Assembly (NCBI GenBank): GCA_900763355.1
Contig: CAAFJY010000149.1
Coordinates: 1 to 12,536, forward strand
Source: Clostridia bacterium
GTDB taxonomy: Bacteria; Bacillota; Clostridia; Oscillospirales; Butyricicoccaceae
Length of the DNA: 12,536 nucleotides
Direction: 5' to 3'
Shown one piece after another: positions 7,083-12,482 of the stretch (positions are counted from its first letter, which is position 1; each line of letters opens with the position of its first letter). The position numbers were made by a program, and so were the translations under genes. The notes beneath the pieces were generated by a model. The model worked only from the letters and a program-made list of their open reading frames with translations. It had not been told where the DNA came from and did not search any database.

Positions 7083-7682
7083 TTACAGCTCCCGCCGCCC
7101 CTCCAGGGCCCGGGTGAGGGTGACTTCGTCGGAAAATTCCAGGTGTCCCCCCACCGGGACGCCATAGGCCAGGCGGGTGACCTTGACGCCAAAGGGCTTG
7201 AGCAGCCGCCCGATGTACAGGGCGGTGGTCTCCCCCTCGGTGTCCGGGTTGGTGGCCATGATGATCTCCTTCACGTCCCCCTGGGCCACCCGCTGGAGGA
7301 GCTCCTTGATCTTGAGCTGCTCGGGCCCCACATCGCTCAGGGGCGAGATCACCCCGTGGAGCACATGGTAGAGCCCGTGGTACTCCCGGGTGCGCTCAAT
7401 GGCGATGAGATCCTTTGGGTCGGTGACCACGCAGATGGTCCCCGCGTCCCGCGTGGGGTCGGCGCAGATGGGGCAGAGCTCGCCCTCGGTGAGATTCTGG
7501 CACACCCGGCAGGTGTGGATGCTCCCCCGGGCGTCCAAAATGGCCTGGGCAAAGGCTTCCGCCCCTCCCTCCGGGAGACCCAGCACATAAAAAGCCAGCC
7601 GCTGGGCCGACTTATGTCCGATCCCCGGGAGACGCTGGAACTGCTCGATGAGATTTTCCAGCGGTGCGGCGTAATACTGCAT
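7083..7682 (-). CDS. recR: Recombination mediator protein RecR
   Basis: 199 residues, the normal length. Domains are in order: helix-hairpin-helix (about 5-30, with LPGIGHKSAQRLAF), a four-cysteine zinc finger (Cys58, Cys61, Cys70, Cys73), a Toprim domain (about 81-175, with NPDTEGE at 145-151) and the C-terminal TRLAYGVPVGG segment. RecR works with RecO and RecF to load RecA onto single-stranded DNA at gaps during repair. It is the last gene of the conserved dnaX-ebfC-recR cluster, 21 bp after the ebfC stop, with GGAAGGAAG before its ATG. All key residues are present. Confidence 0.97.
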   Translation of the reverse strand: MQYYAAPLENLIEQFQRLPGIGHKSAQRLAFYVLGLPEGGAEAFAQAILDARGSIHTCRVCQNLTEGELCPICADPTRDAGTICVVTDPKDLIAIERTREYHGLYHVLHGVISPLSDVGPEQLKIKELLQRVAQGDVKEIIMATNPDTEGETTALYIGRLLKPFGVKVTRLAYGVPVGGHLEFSDEVTLTRALEGRREL

Positions 7683-7703
7683 CCCGTTTCTTCCTTCCGG
7701 GAC

Positions 7704-8033
7704 TCAGAAGCCCATGTTCAGCCCGCCGGTGAGCTTGGACATCTCCCGGTTGGCCGTCTCTTCGCTCTGGCGCAGGGCGTCGTTGACCGCCGCCGTCACC
7801 AGGTCGCACAGCATCTCCACATCCTCCGGGTCCACGGCCTCGGGCTTGATGGTGAGGGAGGCGATCTGCTTGTTCTTCACCGTCACCGAGACGGCGCCGC
7901 CGCCGGCGGAGGCGGTGTATTCCATCTCCTCCAGCTCCTGCTGCTTTTTCATCATTTCGGCCTGCATTTTCTGGGCCTGCTTCATCATGGCCTGCATATT
8001 CATGCCGCCGGGGACCATTCTTCCGGGTTTCAT
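7704..8033 (-). CDS. YbaB/EbfC family nucleoid-associated protein
   Basis: 109 residues. A Met/Gln/Lys-rich N-terminal helix (MMKQAQKMQAEMMKKQQELEEM, about 15-37) precedes the conserved core AGGGAVSVTVKNKQIASLTIKPEAVDPEDVEMLCDLVTAAVNDAL. This is the small dimeric 'tweezer' protein that binds DNA and, in several bacteria, affects nucleoid structure and gene expression. The start at 8033 has AGAAGGAGAG upstream; an internal methionine at residue 11 is also possible. The N-terminal MKPGRMVPGG extension is longer than the E. coli form but common in Clostridia. The gene lies between dnaX and recR, its usual place. The 65-bp AT-rich gap upstream could hold a weak internal promoter, though none is clear. 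Confidence 0.93.
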   Translation of the reverse strand: MKPGRMVPGGMNMQAMMKQAQKMQAEMMKKQQELEEMEYTASAGGGAVSVTVKNKQIASLTIKPEAVDPEDVEMLCDLVTAAVNDALRQSEETANREMSKLTGGLNMGF

Positions 8034-8098
8034 GGCGTTCTCTCCTTCTGATCGTTGTTATTTCAAAGTTATTTTTAAAAATCAATGCAAGATCGGGC

Positions 8099-9796
8099 TT
8101 ATTCCTTGATCTCCACGCCCAGCCGCCGGGCGTTCTGCAGGATGGCGTCCAGGGCCGAGGAGCCGCTTTTGGGCCCTTCCTCCGCCGCGGGCTTGGACGC
8201 GGGGGCCGCCACGGGGGCGGACGCCTCCCCCAGCTTGCCCAGGGCGAGGCGCTCGTAGCCGCACTCCCGGGCCGCCTGGGCCAGGACCTCCTGCACGGCG
8301 GGCTTGTTCATGAAGATCATGCTCTCCGGGAGACAGCCGATGTGGAGGGTCCCGTCCCGGACCTCCATGCGGCTGAGGCCCAGATAGGTACGCACCGCGC
8401 CGCTGACCCAGGGACCCGCCACTGCCAGGAAAGCCGATCGAACATTCTCGTCCCCGCCGCCGGCCTGGGGCGCGGCGGTGCGGGTGGGGGCTTCCTCCCG
8501 CCGGGGCGGGGGCGCGGCAGGCTTGGGCGCCGGGACAGCGGGAGCGTCATCCCAGGGGGGCGCGTCTCCGTCCCCGGGGAGGGGCGGTTGGGCAGCGCTC
8601 TCTGCCGGGGCGGACTTTACCGCCGGGGCCGCCGGTCTTGCGGGAGCGGCAGGGGATTTGACCGGGGCCGCCTGCACCGGCTGGGCCGCCGGGCTCTCCT
8701 CCGCCAGGCCGTGGCGGAGACACATTTTCAGCAGGCACATCTCCCCGTCGGTGCGCTTGATGGCCGTCCGGGTGAGACGGGTGAGCAGGTCGCTGACGCA
8801 CCGGACAAAATAATCCAGCAGCGCCCCGTCGGCGCTCCCGGCCAGGGCCCGCAGCCGGTCGATGGGCAGGGCTCCCGCCGAGGAGAGATATTCCTCCCGC
8901 CCGGTGGCCCGGAGAACATACAGATCCCGCATGAGGGACAACAGCTGGTCGAAGAGGGAGACGATGTCCTCCCCCTCCAGATAGCAGCCGGTGAAGAGCG
9001 CCAACGCTTTGGCGCCGTCCCCTGCGGCGACGGCTTCGTACAGGCTGGCCGCCGTTTCCGCCGGGGGGACCCCCAGGGCCTCGGTGACCCGTTTCAGATC
9101 CACCTTCCCGTCGCCGGAGACGGCCCGGTCCAGCAGGGAGATGGCGTCCCGCATGCTGCCGTCCCCCAGGCGGGCCAGGAGGGCGGCGGCCCCGGCTTCC
9201 AGCTCGAAGCCCTCGCTGGATGCGATCTGCCGCAGGCGAGCGGCGATGATCTCCGGGGGGATGCGGCGGAAATCGTAGCGCTGACACCGGGAGAGGATGG
9301 TGGCCGGGACCTTGTGGATCTCGGTGGTGGCCAGGATGAAAAGGACGTGCTCCGGGGGCTCCTCCAGCGTTTTCAGCAGGGCGTTGAAGGCCCCGGGAGA
9401 GAGCATGTGCACCTCGTCGATGATATACACCCGCTTGCTCAGGGTGGTGGGGGCAAAGCCCGCCTCCTCCCGGATGTCCCGGATGTTGTCCACGCCGTTG
9501 TTGGAAGCGGCGTCGATCTCGCTGACATCCAGGGCCGATTCCTCCAGAATGGACCGGCAGGCGGCGCACCGGTTGCAGGGCGAGCCGTTCTGGGGGTTCT
9601 CACAGCACACCGCCCGGGCCAGGATCTTGGCGCAGGTGGTCTTGCCCGTCCCCCGGGTGCCGGTGAAAAGATAGGCGTGGCTGGTGCGGCCGGTGTCCAC
9701 CTGGGTGCGGAGGGCATTGGTCACGTGCTCCTGACCAAAGACATCGTCGAAGGTCAGGGGCCGCCATTTTCGATAGAGAGCCAGATGCTGGGCCAT
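8099..9796 (-). CDS. dnaX: DNA polymerase III gamma/tau subunit
   Basis: 565 residues. The AAA+ clamp-loader core has Walker A GTRGTGKT (46-53), a zinc module (Cys65, Cys74, Cys77, Cys80), Walker B IIDEVHML (125-132) and the SRC arginine-finger motif (169-171). Domains II-III reach about residue 370. They are followed by an Ala/Pro-rich linker (about 375-450) and a C-terminal domain (about 450-565) corresponding to the tau-specific part. The protein is the ATPase that loads the sliding clamp and ties the polymerase to the replisome. The ATG at 9796 has AAGGAGG eight bases upstream. No A-rich slippery heptamer is visible, so a frameshifted gamma form is not supported. It starts 24 bp after the pnuC stop, so transcription from the pnuC promoter probably feeds this essential gene. 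Confidence 0.97.
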   Translation of the reverse strand: MAQHLALYRKWRPLTFDDVFGQEHVTNALRTQVDTGRTSHAYLFTGTRGTGKTTCAKILARAVCCENPQNGSPCNRCAACRSILEESALDVSEIDAASNNGVDNIRDIREEAGFAPTTLSKRVYIIDEVHMLSPGAFNALLKTLEEPPEHVLFILATTEIHKVPATILSRCQRYDFRRIPPEIIAARLRQIASSEGFELEAGAAALLARLGDGSMRDAISLLDRAVSGDGKVDLKRVTEALGVPPAETAASLYEAVAAGDGAKALALFTGCYLEGEDIVSLFDQLLSLMRDLYVLRATGREEYLSSAGALPIDRLRALAGSADGALLDYFVRCVSDLLTRLTRTAIKRTDGEMCLLKMCLRHGLAEESPAAQPVQAAPVKSPAAPARPAAPAVKSAPAESAAQPPLPGDGDAPPWDDAPAVPAPKPAAPPPRREEAPTRTAAPQAGGGDENVRSAFLAVAGPWVSGAVRTYLGLSRMEVRDGTLHIGCLPESMIFMNKPAVQEVLAQAARECGYERLALGKLGEASAPVAAPASKPAAEEGPKSGSSALDAILQNARRLGVEIKE

Positions 9797-9820
9797 GGTT
9801 GCGCCTCCTTGGAGCGTGAT

Positions 9821-10273
9821 TTACCGGGCAGGAGCCCCGGTTTCCCGGCGCTCCCGCTGCTTCCAGCGGAAAAATCCGTAAAGATCGTTGACAAAAAAGA
9901 GGGTGAAGTTCACCGCCACGGGTAGATAGGCCGGGTCCTCCCGGGTAGTCATTACCCACAAAACGATGAGCACCAGGTCGTTGGCCCCATAGGCCAGCGC
10001 GTAATAGGACGAGCGGAGCATGGTCAGCGCTGCCGCCAAAAAGCTGGTGAGCACCGGCAGGGTGCTGAACCCTAGGTTGGGGGTCCCCAGCCACCGGAGA
10101 ATGAAGTAAAAGAGCCCTGTCACCCCGCAGCTGCTGAGGGCCAGCCCCCAGACGTGCCGCGCCCCCAGGGACTGGATGGCCACCTGGACCCCGTGGTCCC
10201 GGGAGGGGTGCTTCATCCAGGTATAGGTGGACCACACCGCCATGGGCAGCGTCATCCCCAGATAAGTGATCAT
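9821..10273 (-). CDS. pnuC: PnuC-type transporter, C-terminal part (gene split by inserted element)
   Basis: 150 residues that open with EMITYLGMTLPMAVWSTYTWMKHP, the segment found in the middle of PnuC proteins, and continue through hydrophobic spans to VNFTLFFVNDLYGFFRWKQRE at the usual C-terminus. PnuC family members are small membrane proteins that let vitamin precursors such as nicotinamide riboside enter by facilitated diffusion, trapped inside by phosphorylation. The fragment lacks the first two to three transmembrane segments. The frame continues upstream without a stop to the TGA at 10328-10330, so ATG 10273 is only the first available methionine; GGGGGAG directly abuts it, too close for efficient initiation. 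Whether this part is translated separately is unknown. See the N-terminal part and the element at 10285-10555. Confidence 0.85.
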   Translation of the reverse strand: MITYLGMTLPMAVWSTYTWMKHPSRDHGVQVAIQSLGARHVWGLALSSCGVTGLFYFILRWLGTPNLGFSTLPVLTSFLAAALTMLRSSYYALAYGANDLVLIVLWVMTTREDPAYLPVAVNFTLFFVNDLYGFFRWKQRERRETGAPAR

Positions 10274-10284
10274 CTCCCCCTGTA

Positions 10285-10309
10285 CCCTCGATGGGCAAGG
10301 GCGAACACG
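10285..10309 (+). repeat. Left terminal inverted repeat of the element
   Basis: Starts CCCTCGATGGGCAAGGGC directly after the TA at 10283-10284 and pairs with 10531-10555. Confidence 0.88.
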
Positions 10310-10416
10310 CTTTCCAGCGGCAAAAAGTCAGCGCTGAACATCGTCATCGTCCTCGGTGGGCGACGGCCCACCGTCGTCCTCTTCCTCGCCAGCCCCGATT
10401 TTTGCTCGCTGGAAAG
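10310..10416. repeat. Left internal hairpin of the element
   Basis: CTTTCCAGCG (10310-10319) and GCAAAAA (10320-10326) pair with TTTTTGC (10399-10405) and CGCTGGAAAG (10407-10416), with one bulged base. At the apex CGGTGGGC (10354-10361) pairs perfectly with GCCCACCG (10366-10373) around a four-base loop. Confidence 0.85.
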
Positions 10417-10804
10417 TCCTACGGAGTTTTTCGGGAGCGGAAATCGTGTCCGGGGAGGCTGACGAAGCAGGCGGGCTGGCGCCCGTCAATGAGGAAAACG
10501 AAGCTGGGCGCGGTTTCCGCCCCGAAAAACCGTATTTGCCCTTGTCCATCGAGGGTAACCGGAATCGGAAAGAGATCGCCCCATAGAGGATGCTGAACAG
10601 GATCATGAGGATCTGGGACCAGACATTTCCCCCGGCGGCCAGCACCAGGGAGGTCACTCCCACCAGCGCCGCGCACAAAGTGAGCCCGTCGGGCGCGCCG
10701 GAGCACAGGTTGGCCAGGAGCACCGCCCCGGCGGAGCCCAGCCAGAGGAGCTTTTCCTGCCGGGTCATGTCCCGGATGGGGTGCTTGGGCAAGGTTATTT
10801 TCAT
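10328..10804 (-). CDS. pnuC: PnuC-type transporter, N-terminal part ending inside the inserted element
   Basis: Residues 1-82 are PnuC-like: a short cytoplasmic N-terminus, two hydrophobic spans (about 18-34 and 41-56) and the hallmark AGGNVWSQILMILFSILYGAISFRFR. From codon 83 the frame enters the inserted element and reads a soluble Ser/Pro then Glu/Asp-rich tail (…EEEDDGG…TEDDDD…) before TGA at 10328-10330. The product would have 158 residues and lack the later transmembrane helices, so transport function is doubtful. Without the element the protein would be about 236 residues, normal for the family. The ATG at 10804 has a GGGGG run about eight bases upstream, buried in a hairpin. It is preceded by a leader of about 390 nt with its own promoter. 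Possible readthrough of the single TGA would give one 327-residue protein. Confidence 0.85.
   Translation of the reverse strand: MKITLPKHPIRDMTRQEKLLWLGSAGAVLLANLCSGAPDGLTLCAALVGVTSLVLAAGGNVWSQILMILFSILYGAISFRFRLPSMDKGKYGFSGRKPRPASFSSLTGASPPASSASPDTISAPEKLRRTFQRAKIGAGEEEDDGGPSPTEDDDDVQR
10422..10533. repeat. Right internal hairpin of the element
   Basis: GTTTTTCGGG (10426-10435) and GCGGAAA (10437-10443) pair with TTTCCGC (10514-10520) and CCCGAAAAAC (10521-10530), with a single bulged A. TACGG/CCGTA extends the outer end after a two-base bulge. Confidence 0.85.
10531..10555 (-). repeat. Right terminal inverted repeat of the element
   Basis: In reverse complement it starts CCCTCGATGGACAAGGGC, directly before the TA at 10556-10557. 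Differences from the left end: two G/A, one C/T and one C/G at the inner margin. Confidence 0.88.
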
Positions 10805-11197
10805 GAAGTTTTCCCCCTGAAAGATGTTTTTTGCTCTTTCAGGAGACTTGGGGATCCAAAAGTGGGAGATTCCGCGCGTGTTTGACCATAAACGGAGGGT
10901 TTGATCCTTTCTGTGACGGAAAAAGAGCGGCGATCCTCCCCCGCCCGGTGTTTTTCCGCATCATCAGCCCCACAGCCCGGCCCAGACCGGTTGACCGCGG
11001 CACACACGAAATGCCGCTGAATGCTGCTCGGTTCCCCGCCTGACATGGTTCACGGCCACGCGCTGCGCGGGACCGGCATGGTACCGTATGGGCCATGGGG
11101 CTGATGATATGGAAAAGGCAGTCCGGACGCCACTGGGGCGCAATCAGCCGCTCATTCCTCTGCATTCCAAACGGAGCTTGCCCGTTTTTCAGCTTAC
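10805..11197 (-). promoter_or_regulatory. Long structured 5' leader of pnuC (candidate RNA regulator)
   Basis: This stretch holds no credible gene. Its main structure is a long-range helix: ATCATCAGCCCCA (10960-10972) is perfectly complementary to TGGGGCTGATGAT (11096-11108). The outer extension, TTTTTCCG with its partner at 11110-11117, has two wobble pairs, and the inner extension is GGCCCA (10979-10984) with TGGGCC (11089-11094). Enclosed side hairpins include GCGGCA/TGCCGC (10997-11017) and CGCG/CGCG (11059-11069). An early AAACGG/CCGTTT hairpin lies near the 5' end. The fold works on either strand, but the promoter at 11204-11232 reads leftward. I do not match it to a known riboswitch, SRP RNA or 6S RNA. 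Ligand sensing is an inference from position upstream of a vitamin transporter. Confidence 0.55.
10816..10843 (-). promoter_or_regulatory. Hairpin next to the pnuC ribosome binding site
   Basis: CCTGAAAGA pairs perfectly with TCTTTCAGG around a ten-base A-rich loop. The 3' arm runs into the GGGGG that serves as the pnuC Shine-Dalgarno sequence, and CTCC before the 5' arm can extend the pairing over it. It is well placed to control translation initiation. Confidence 0.6.
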
Positions 11198-11203
11198 CAA
11201 CAG

Positions 11204-11232
11204 ATTATACACGATTTTTTGCCGCTTGGCAA
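11204..11232 (-). promoter_or_regulatory. Promoter of the pnuC (and probably dnaX) transcript
   Basis: On the minus strand TTGCCA (11227-11232) and a consensus TATAAT (11204-11209) are separated by exactly 17 bp. It begins about 8 bp after the stop codon of the DUF4392 gene and places the transcript start near 11197, well ahead of the pnuC ATG. Confidence 0.8.
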
Positions 11233-11239
11233 GGAAAAC

Positions 11240-12109
11240 TTACGCCGGGACGCAGGCAGAAGCCACGGCGGTCCGCAGGCCCCGGAGGATGGAGAGATTT
11301 TCCTCCTGGCTCAGATGGTCCACCGTCAGCTCGGCCAGACCGGTGACCCCGTCCACGCAGCCCTGGGCCACCACCGTGCGCAGCAGGGCCCATTCCTCCT
11401 GGTCTGAGGGCATGAGATCCCGCCCGGTGACGGCGCTGAGCACCGCCCGGATGCCCCAGCCCCACCAGTTGGACACCCCGGCGGTGAGGGTGAAATCCGC
11501 CGGAGCTTCGGCGCACACCAGGGCGCCGTTTTCCACCTTTTCCTCGATGAAGGGGCGGAGGGCCCCCATGCCCAGCTCGTTCCCCCCGTCGCCGATGCCG
11601 ATCTTGACGGCATTCTGGGCATAGAGGAGGATGTCGGTATCGGAGAGGAGATCGTCGATCCACTCCCCGCGGAAATTGTGGTAATGGCCGTCGGAGCCCT
11701 TGCCGGGGCGCTCGATGGCGATGATGTGGGTGGGCTTGCGGTGCTTGAGCAGCCCATAGCAGAAGGCGGGGGCCCCGTGGTGGGGCACGCAGAGGACCTC
11801 GGCCTCCGGGGCATAGAGCTCACAGGCCGCCAGGATGGCCGAGCAGGAGGCCTCGTCGGTGAGGACGGTGACCTTTTTCCCCACGGCGCACAGCCCCGCC
11901 GCCAGGTTGGCGGCGCCCACCGGGCCGTCGGTCTCACCGGCTCCGTGAGCCTTCTGCACCGGGAAGCCAGAGAGGACAAAGACCTCCCCCGCGCCCAGAA
12001 GGCTCTCCCCCAGCGCCCGCAGATCGGGCCGGGGAATGTCCCGGGTCAGGCCCCGGTGGCCGGGGTCGGCTTCCAGCACGCGCCAGATGTTCGAAAAGAT
12101 CTCCTCCAT
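11240..12109 (-). CDS. DUF4392 / D-glutamate cyclase-like protein
   Basis: 289 residues resembling the C-terminal domain of mammalian D-glutamate cyclase (DUF4392). The Gly-rich motifs VLSGFP…GETDGPVGAANLA (46-70) and IGDGGNELGMG (172-182), and the IERPGKGSDGHYHNFRG segment (132-148), are the most distinctive parts. The animal enzyme turns D-glutamate into 5-oxo-D-proline; stand-alone bacterial members are little characterised, so activity is inferred. No signal peptide or membrane span is seen. The ATG at 12109 has AAAGGAG eight bases upstream, and an extended -10 promoter lies at 12188. No terminator follows: the pnuC promoter starts right after the stop codon, so some transcription may run into that leader. 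Confidence 0.85.
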   Translation of the reverse strand: MEEIFSNIWRVLEADPGHRGLTRDIPRPDLRALGESLLGAGEVFVLSGFPVQKAHGAGETDGPVGAANLAAGLCAVGKKVTVLTDEASCSAILAACELYAPEAEVLCVPHHGAPAFCYGLLKHRKPTHIIAIERPGKGSDGHYHNFRGEWIDDLLSDTDILLYAQNAVKIGIGDGGNELGMGALRPFIEEKVENGALVCAEAPADFTLTAGVSNWWGWGIRAVLSAVTGRDLMPSDQEEWALLRTVVAQGCVDGVTGLAELTVDHLSQEENLSILRGLRTAVASACVPA

Positions 12110-12187
12110 GTGTCCTGCTCCTTTGTCAAGCCGCGGGATCCGCAGCGGTTGGGTGTGTTTTTCCGCCGTTTCGGCAGTTTCCGCCCC

Positions 12188-12196
12188 AGTATACCA
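12188..12196 (-). promoter_or_regulatory. Extended -10 promoter of the DUF4392 gene
   Basis: TGG-TATACT on the minus strand gives an extended -10 element; the -35 region 17 bp upstream (TTCCTT) is poor. A transcript leader of about 70 nt precedes the ATG. Confidence 0.55.
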
Positions 12197-12236
12197 TATC
12201 TCCCGGGAAAAAGGAAGCCTAATTTCCCGCCCGCCC

Positions 12237-12266
12237 TTGACAGCCCGCCCCCGCCCGTGGTAAAGT
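12237..12266 (+). promoter_or_regulatory. Promoter of the tRNA-Ser gene
   Basis: Perfect TTGACA at 12237-12242 and TAAAGT at 12261-12266 with 18-bp spacing. It lies 15 bp before the tRNA 5' end, the usual distance for a stable-RNA promoter. Confidence 0.75.
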
Positions 12267-12281
12267 AATGGGGCATGAGAT

Positions 12282-12321
12282 GGAGAGTTGTCCGAGTGGT
12301 CGAAGGTGCAGCACTCGAAAT
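12282..12321 (+). tRNA. tRNA-Ser(CGA), 5' half only (broken after the anticodon loop)
   Basis: GGAGAGT acceptor strand (12282-12288), a D-arm with the serine-type CCGAGTGGTCGAAGG, anticodon-stem strand CAGCA (12309-12313) and loop CTCGAAA (12314-12320) with anticodon CGA. The next base T fits, but then CGAG replaces the expected GCTG, and neither a serine variable arm with T-loop (GGTTCGAATCC-like) nor a CTCTCC acceptor strand follows. The promoter is intact, so a truncated transcript may still be made. Best read as a tRNA gene cut by site-specific integration or rearrangement. Confidence 0.75.
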
Positions 12322-12326
12322 CGAGT
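12313..12326. repeat. Palindromic junction at the tRNA break (candidate attachment core)
   Basis: ACTCGA-AA-TCGAGT is an inverted repeat centred on the anticodon loop. The first ten bases, ACTCGAAATC, recur at 12526-12535 inside the second tRNA-Ser. Paired core sites and a tRNA anticodon loop are common features of tyrosine-integrase attachment sites. Confidence 0.5.
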
Positions 12327-12348
12327 CGGTCGCTTTCCGGGGTGACCT

Positions 12349-12361
12349 CGCAAACCCTTGA
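12349..12361 (+). repeat. Direct repeat CGCAAACCCTTGA, left copy
   Basis: Matches CGCAAAGCCTTGA at 12470-12482 at 12 of 13 positions. The two copies bracket the TCTAC array. Confidence 0.55.
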
Positions 12362-12383
12362 TACTTCGGGCTTCTTCCGCTTT

Positions 12384-12443
12384 TCTACACTTTTTCAAAA
12401 CTGAATATCTACGGTTTTTCTACGCTTTGTCTACGATTTCTAC
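12384..12443 (+). repeat. Five TCTAC direct repeats (candidate integrase arm-type sites)
   Basis: TCTAC starts at 12384, 12408, 12419, 12430 and 12439; the central copies follow TCTACG-N-TTT with 11, 11 and 9 bp spacing, close to one DNA turn. The stretch is AT-rich, unlike neighbouring genes. The arrangement resembles arm-type binding sites of tyrosine recombinases beside an attachment core. No integrase gene is inside the window. Confidence 0.55.
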
Positions 12444-12469
12444 ACCTGGTTCTCAATCAGCCGGAAACC

Positions 12470-12482
12470 CGCAAAGCCTTGA
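12470..12482 (+). repeat. Direct repeat CGCAAAGCCTTGA, right copy
   Basis: Partner of 12349-12361; ends 11 bp before the second tRNA. Confidence 0.55.

Larger units (their letters stand above)
10285..10555. mobile_element. 271-bp MITE-like inverted-repeat element inserted in pnuC
   Basis: The ends are imperfect inverted repeats: CCCTCGATGG-G-CAAGGGC on the left and, in reverse complement, CCCTCGATGG-A-CAAGGGC on the right, matching at about 22 of 25 positions; the first three mismatches are transitions. TA flanks both ends (10283-10284 and 10556-10557), the pattern left by insertion at a TA dinucleotide. Deleting the element plus one TA rejoins codons for ...S-F-R-F-R-L-Q-G-E-M-I-T-Y..., the normal PnuC sequence, so the insertion point is exact to the base. 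No transposase is encoded. Inside are two large hairpins (10310-10416 and 10422-10533). TA target choice points to mobilisation by an IS630/Tc1-mariner-type transposase elsewhere. The family is not one I recognise. Confidence 0.88.

Noticed and set aside
8099..9796. Programmed frameshift producing a gamma form of dnaX
   Set aside because: No A-rich slippery heptamer was seen on the coding strand around the end of domain III or in the linker.
2950..10000. Many long ORFs on the plus strand opposite the leftward genes
   Set aside because: They are Pro/Gly/Arg/His-rich antisense shadows caused by high GC at third codon positions, with no recognisable domains.
10285..10555. Element as a CRISPR or attC-type repeat
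   Set aside because: There is a single copy with no repeat-spacer pattern, and no integron core sites or integrase; terminal inverted repeats with flanking TA fit a transposable element better.
10951..11117. SRP RNA or 6S RNA near dnaX
   Set aside because: The bacterial SRP RNA gene often lies near dnaX, but the conserved GGAAG-containing apical loop is absent, and the many side hairpins do not fit the single long 6S rod.
10801..11165. Small leftward and rightward ORFs in the gap upstream of pnuC (70-108 residues)
   Set aside because: Overlapping frames on both strands, composition unlike neighbouring proteins, no convincing ribosome binding sites or recognisable domains; they coincide with base-paired leader structure.
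12126..12131. TTGACA on the minus strand as a -35 box for the DUF4392 gene
   Set aside because: It lies about 17 bases before the start codon and overlaps the ribosome binding site, leaving no room for a -10 element and leader.
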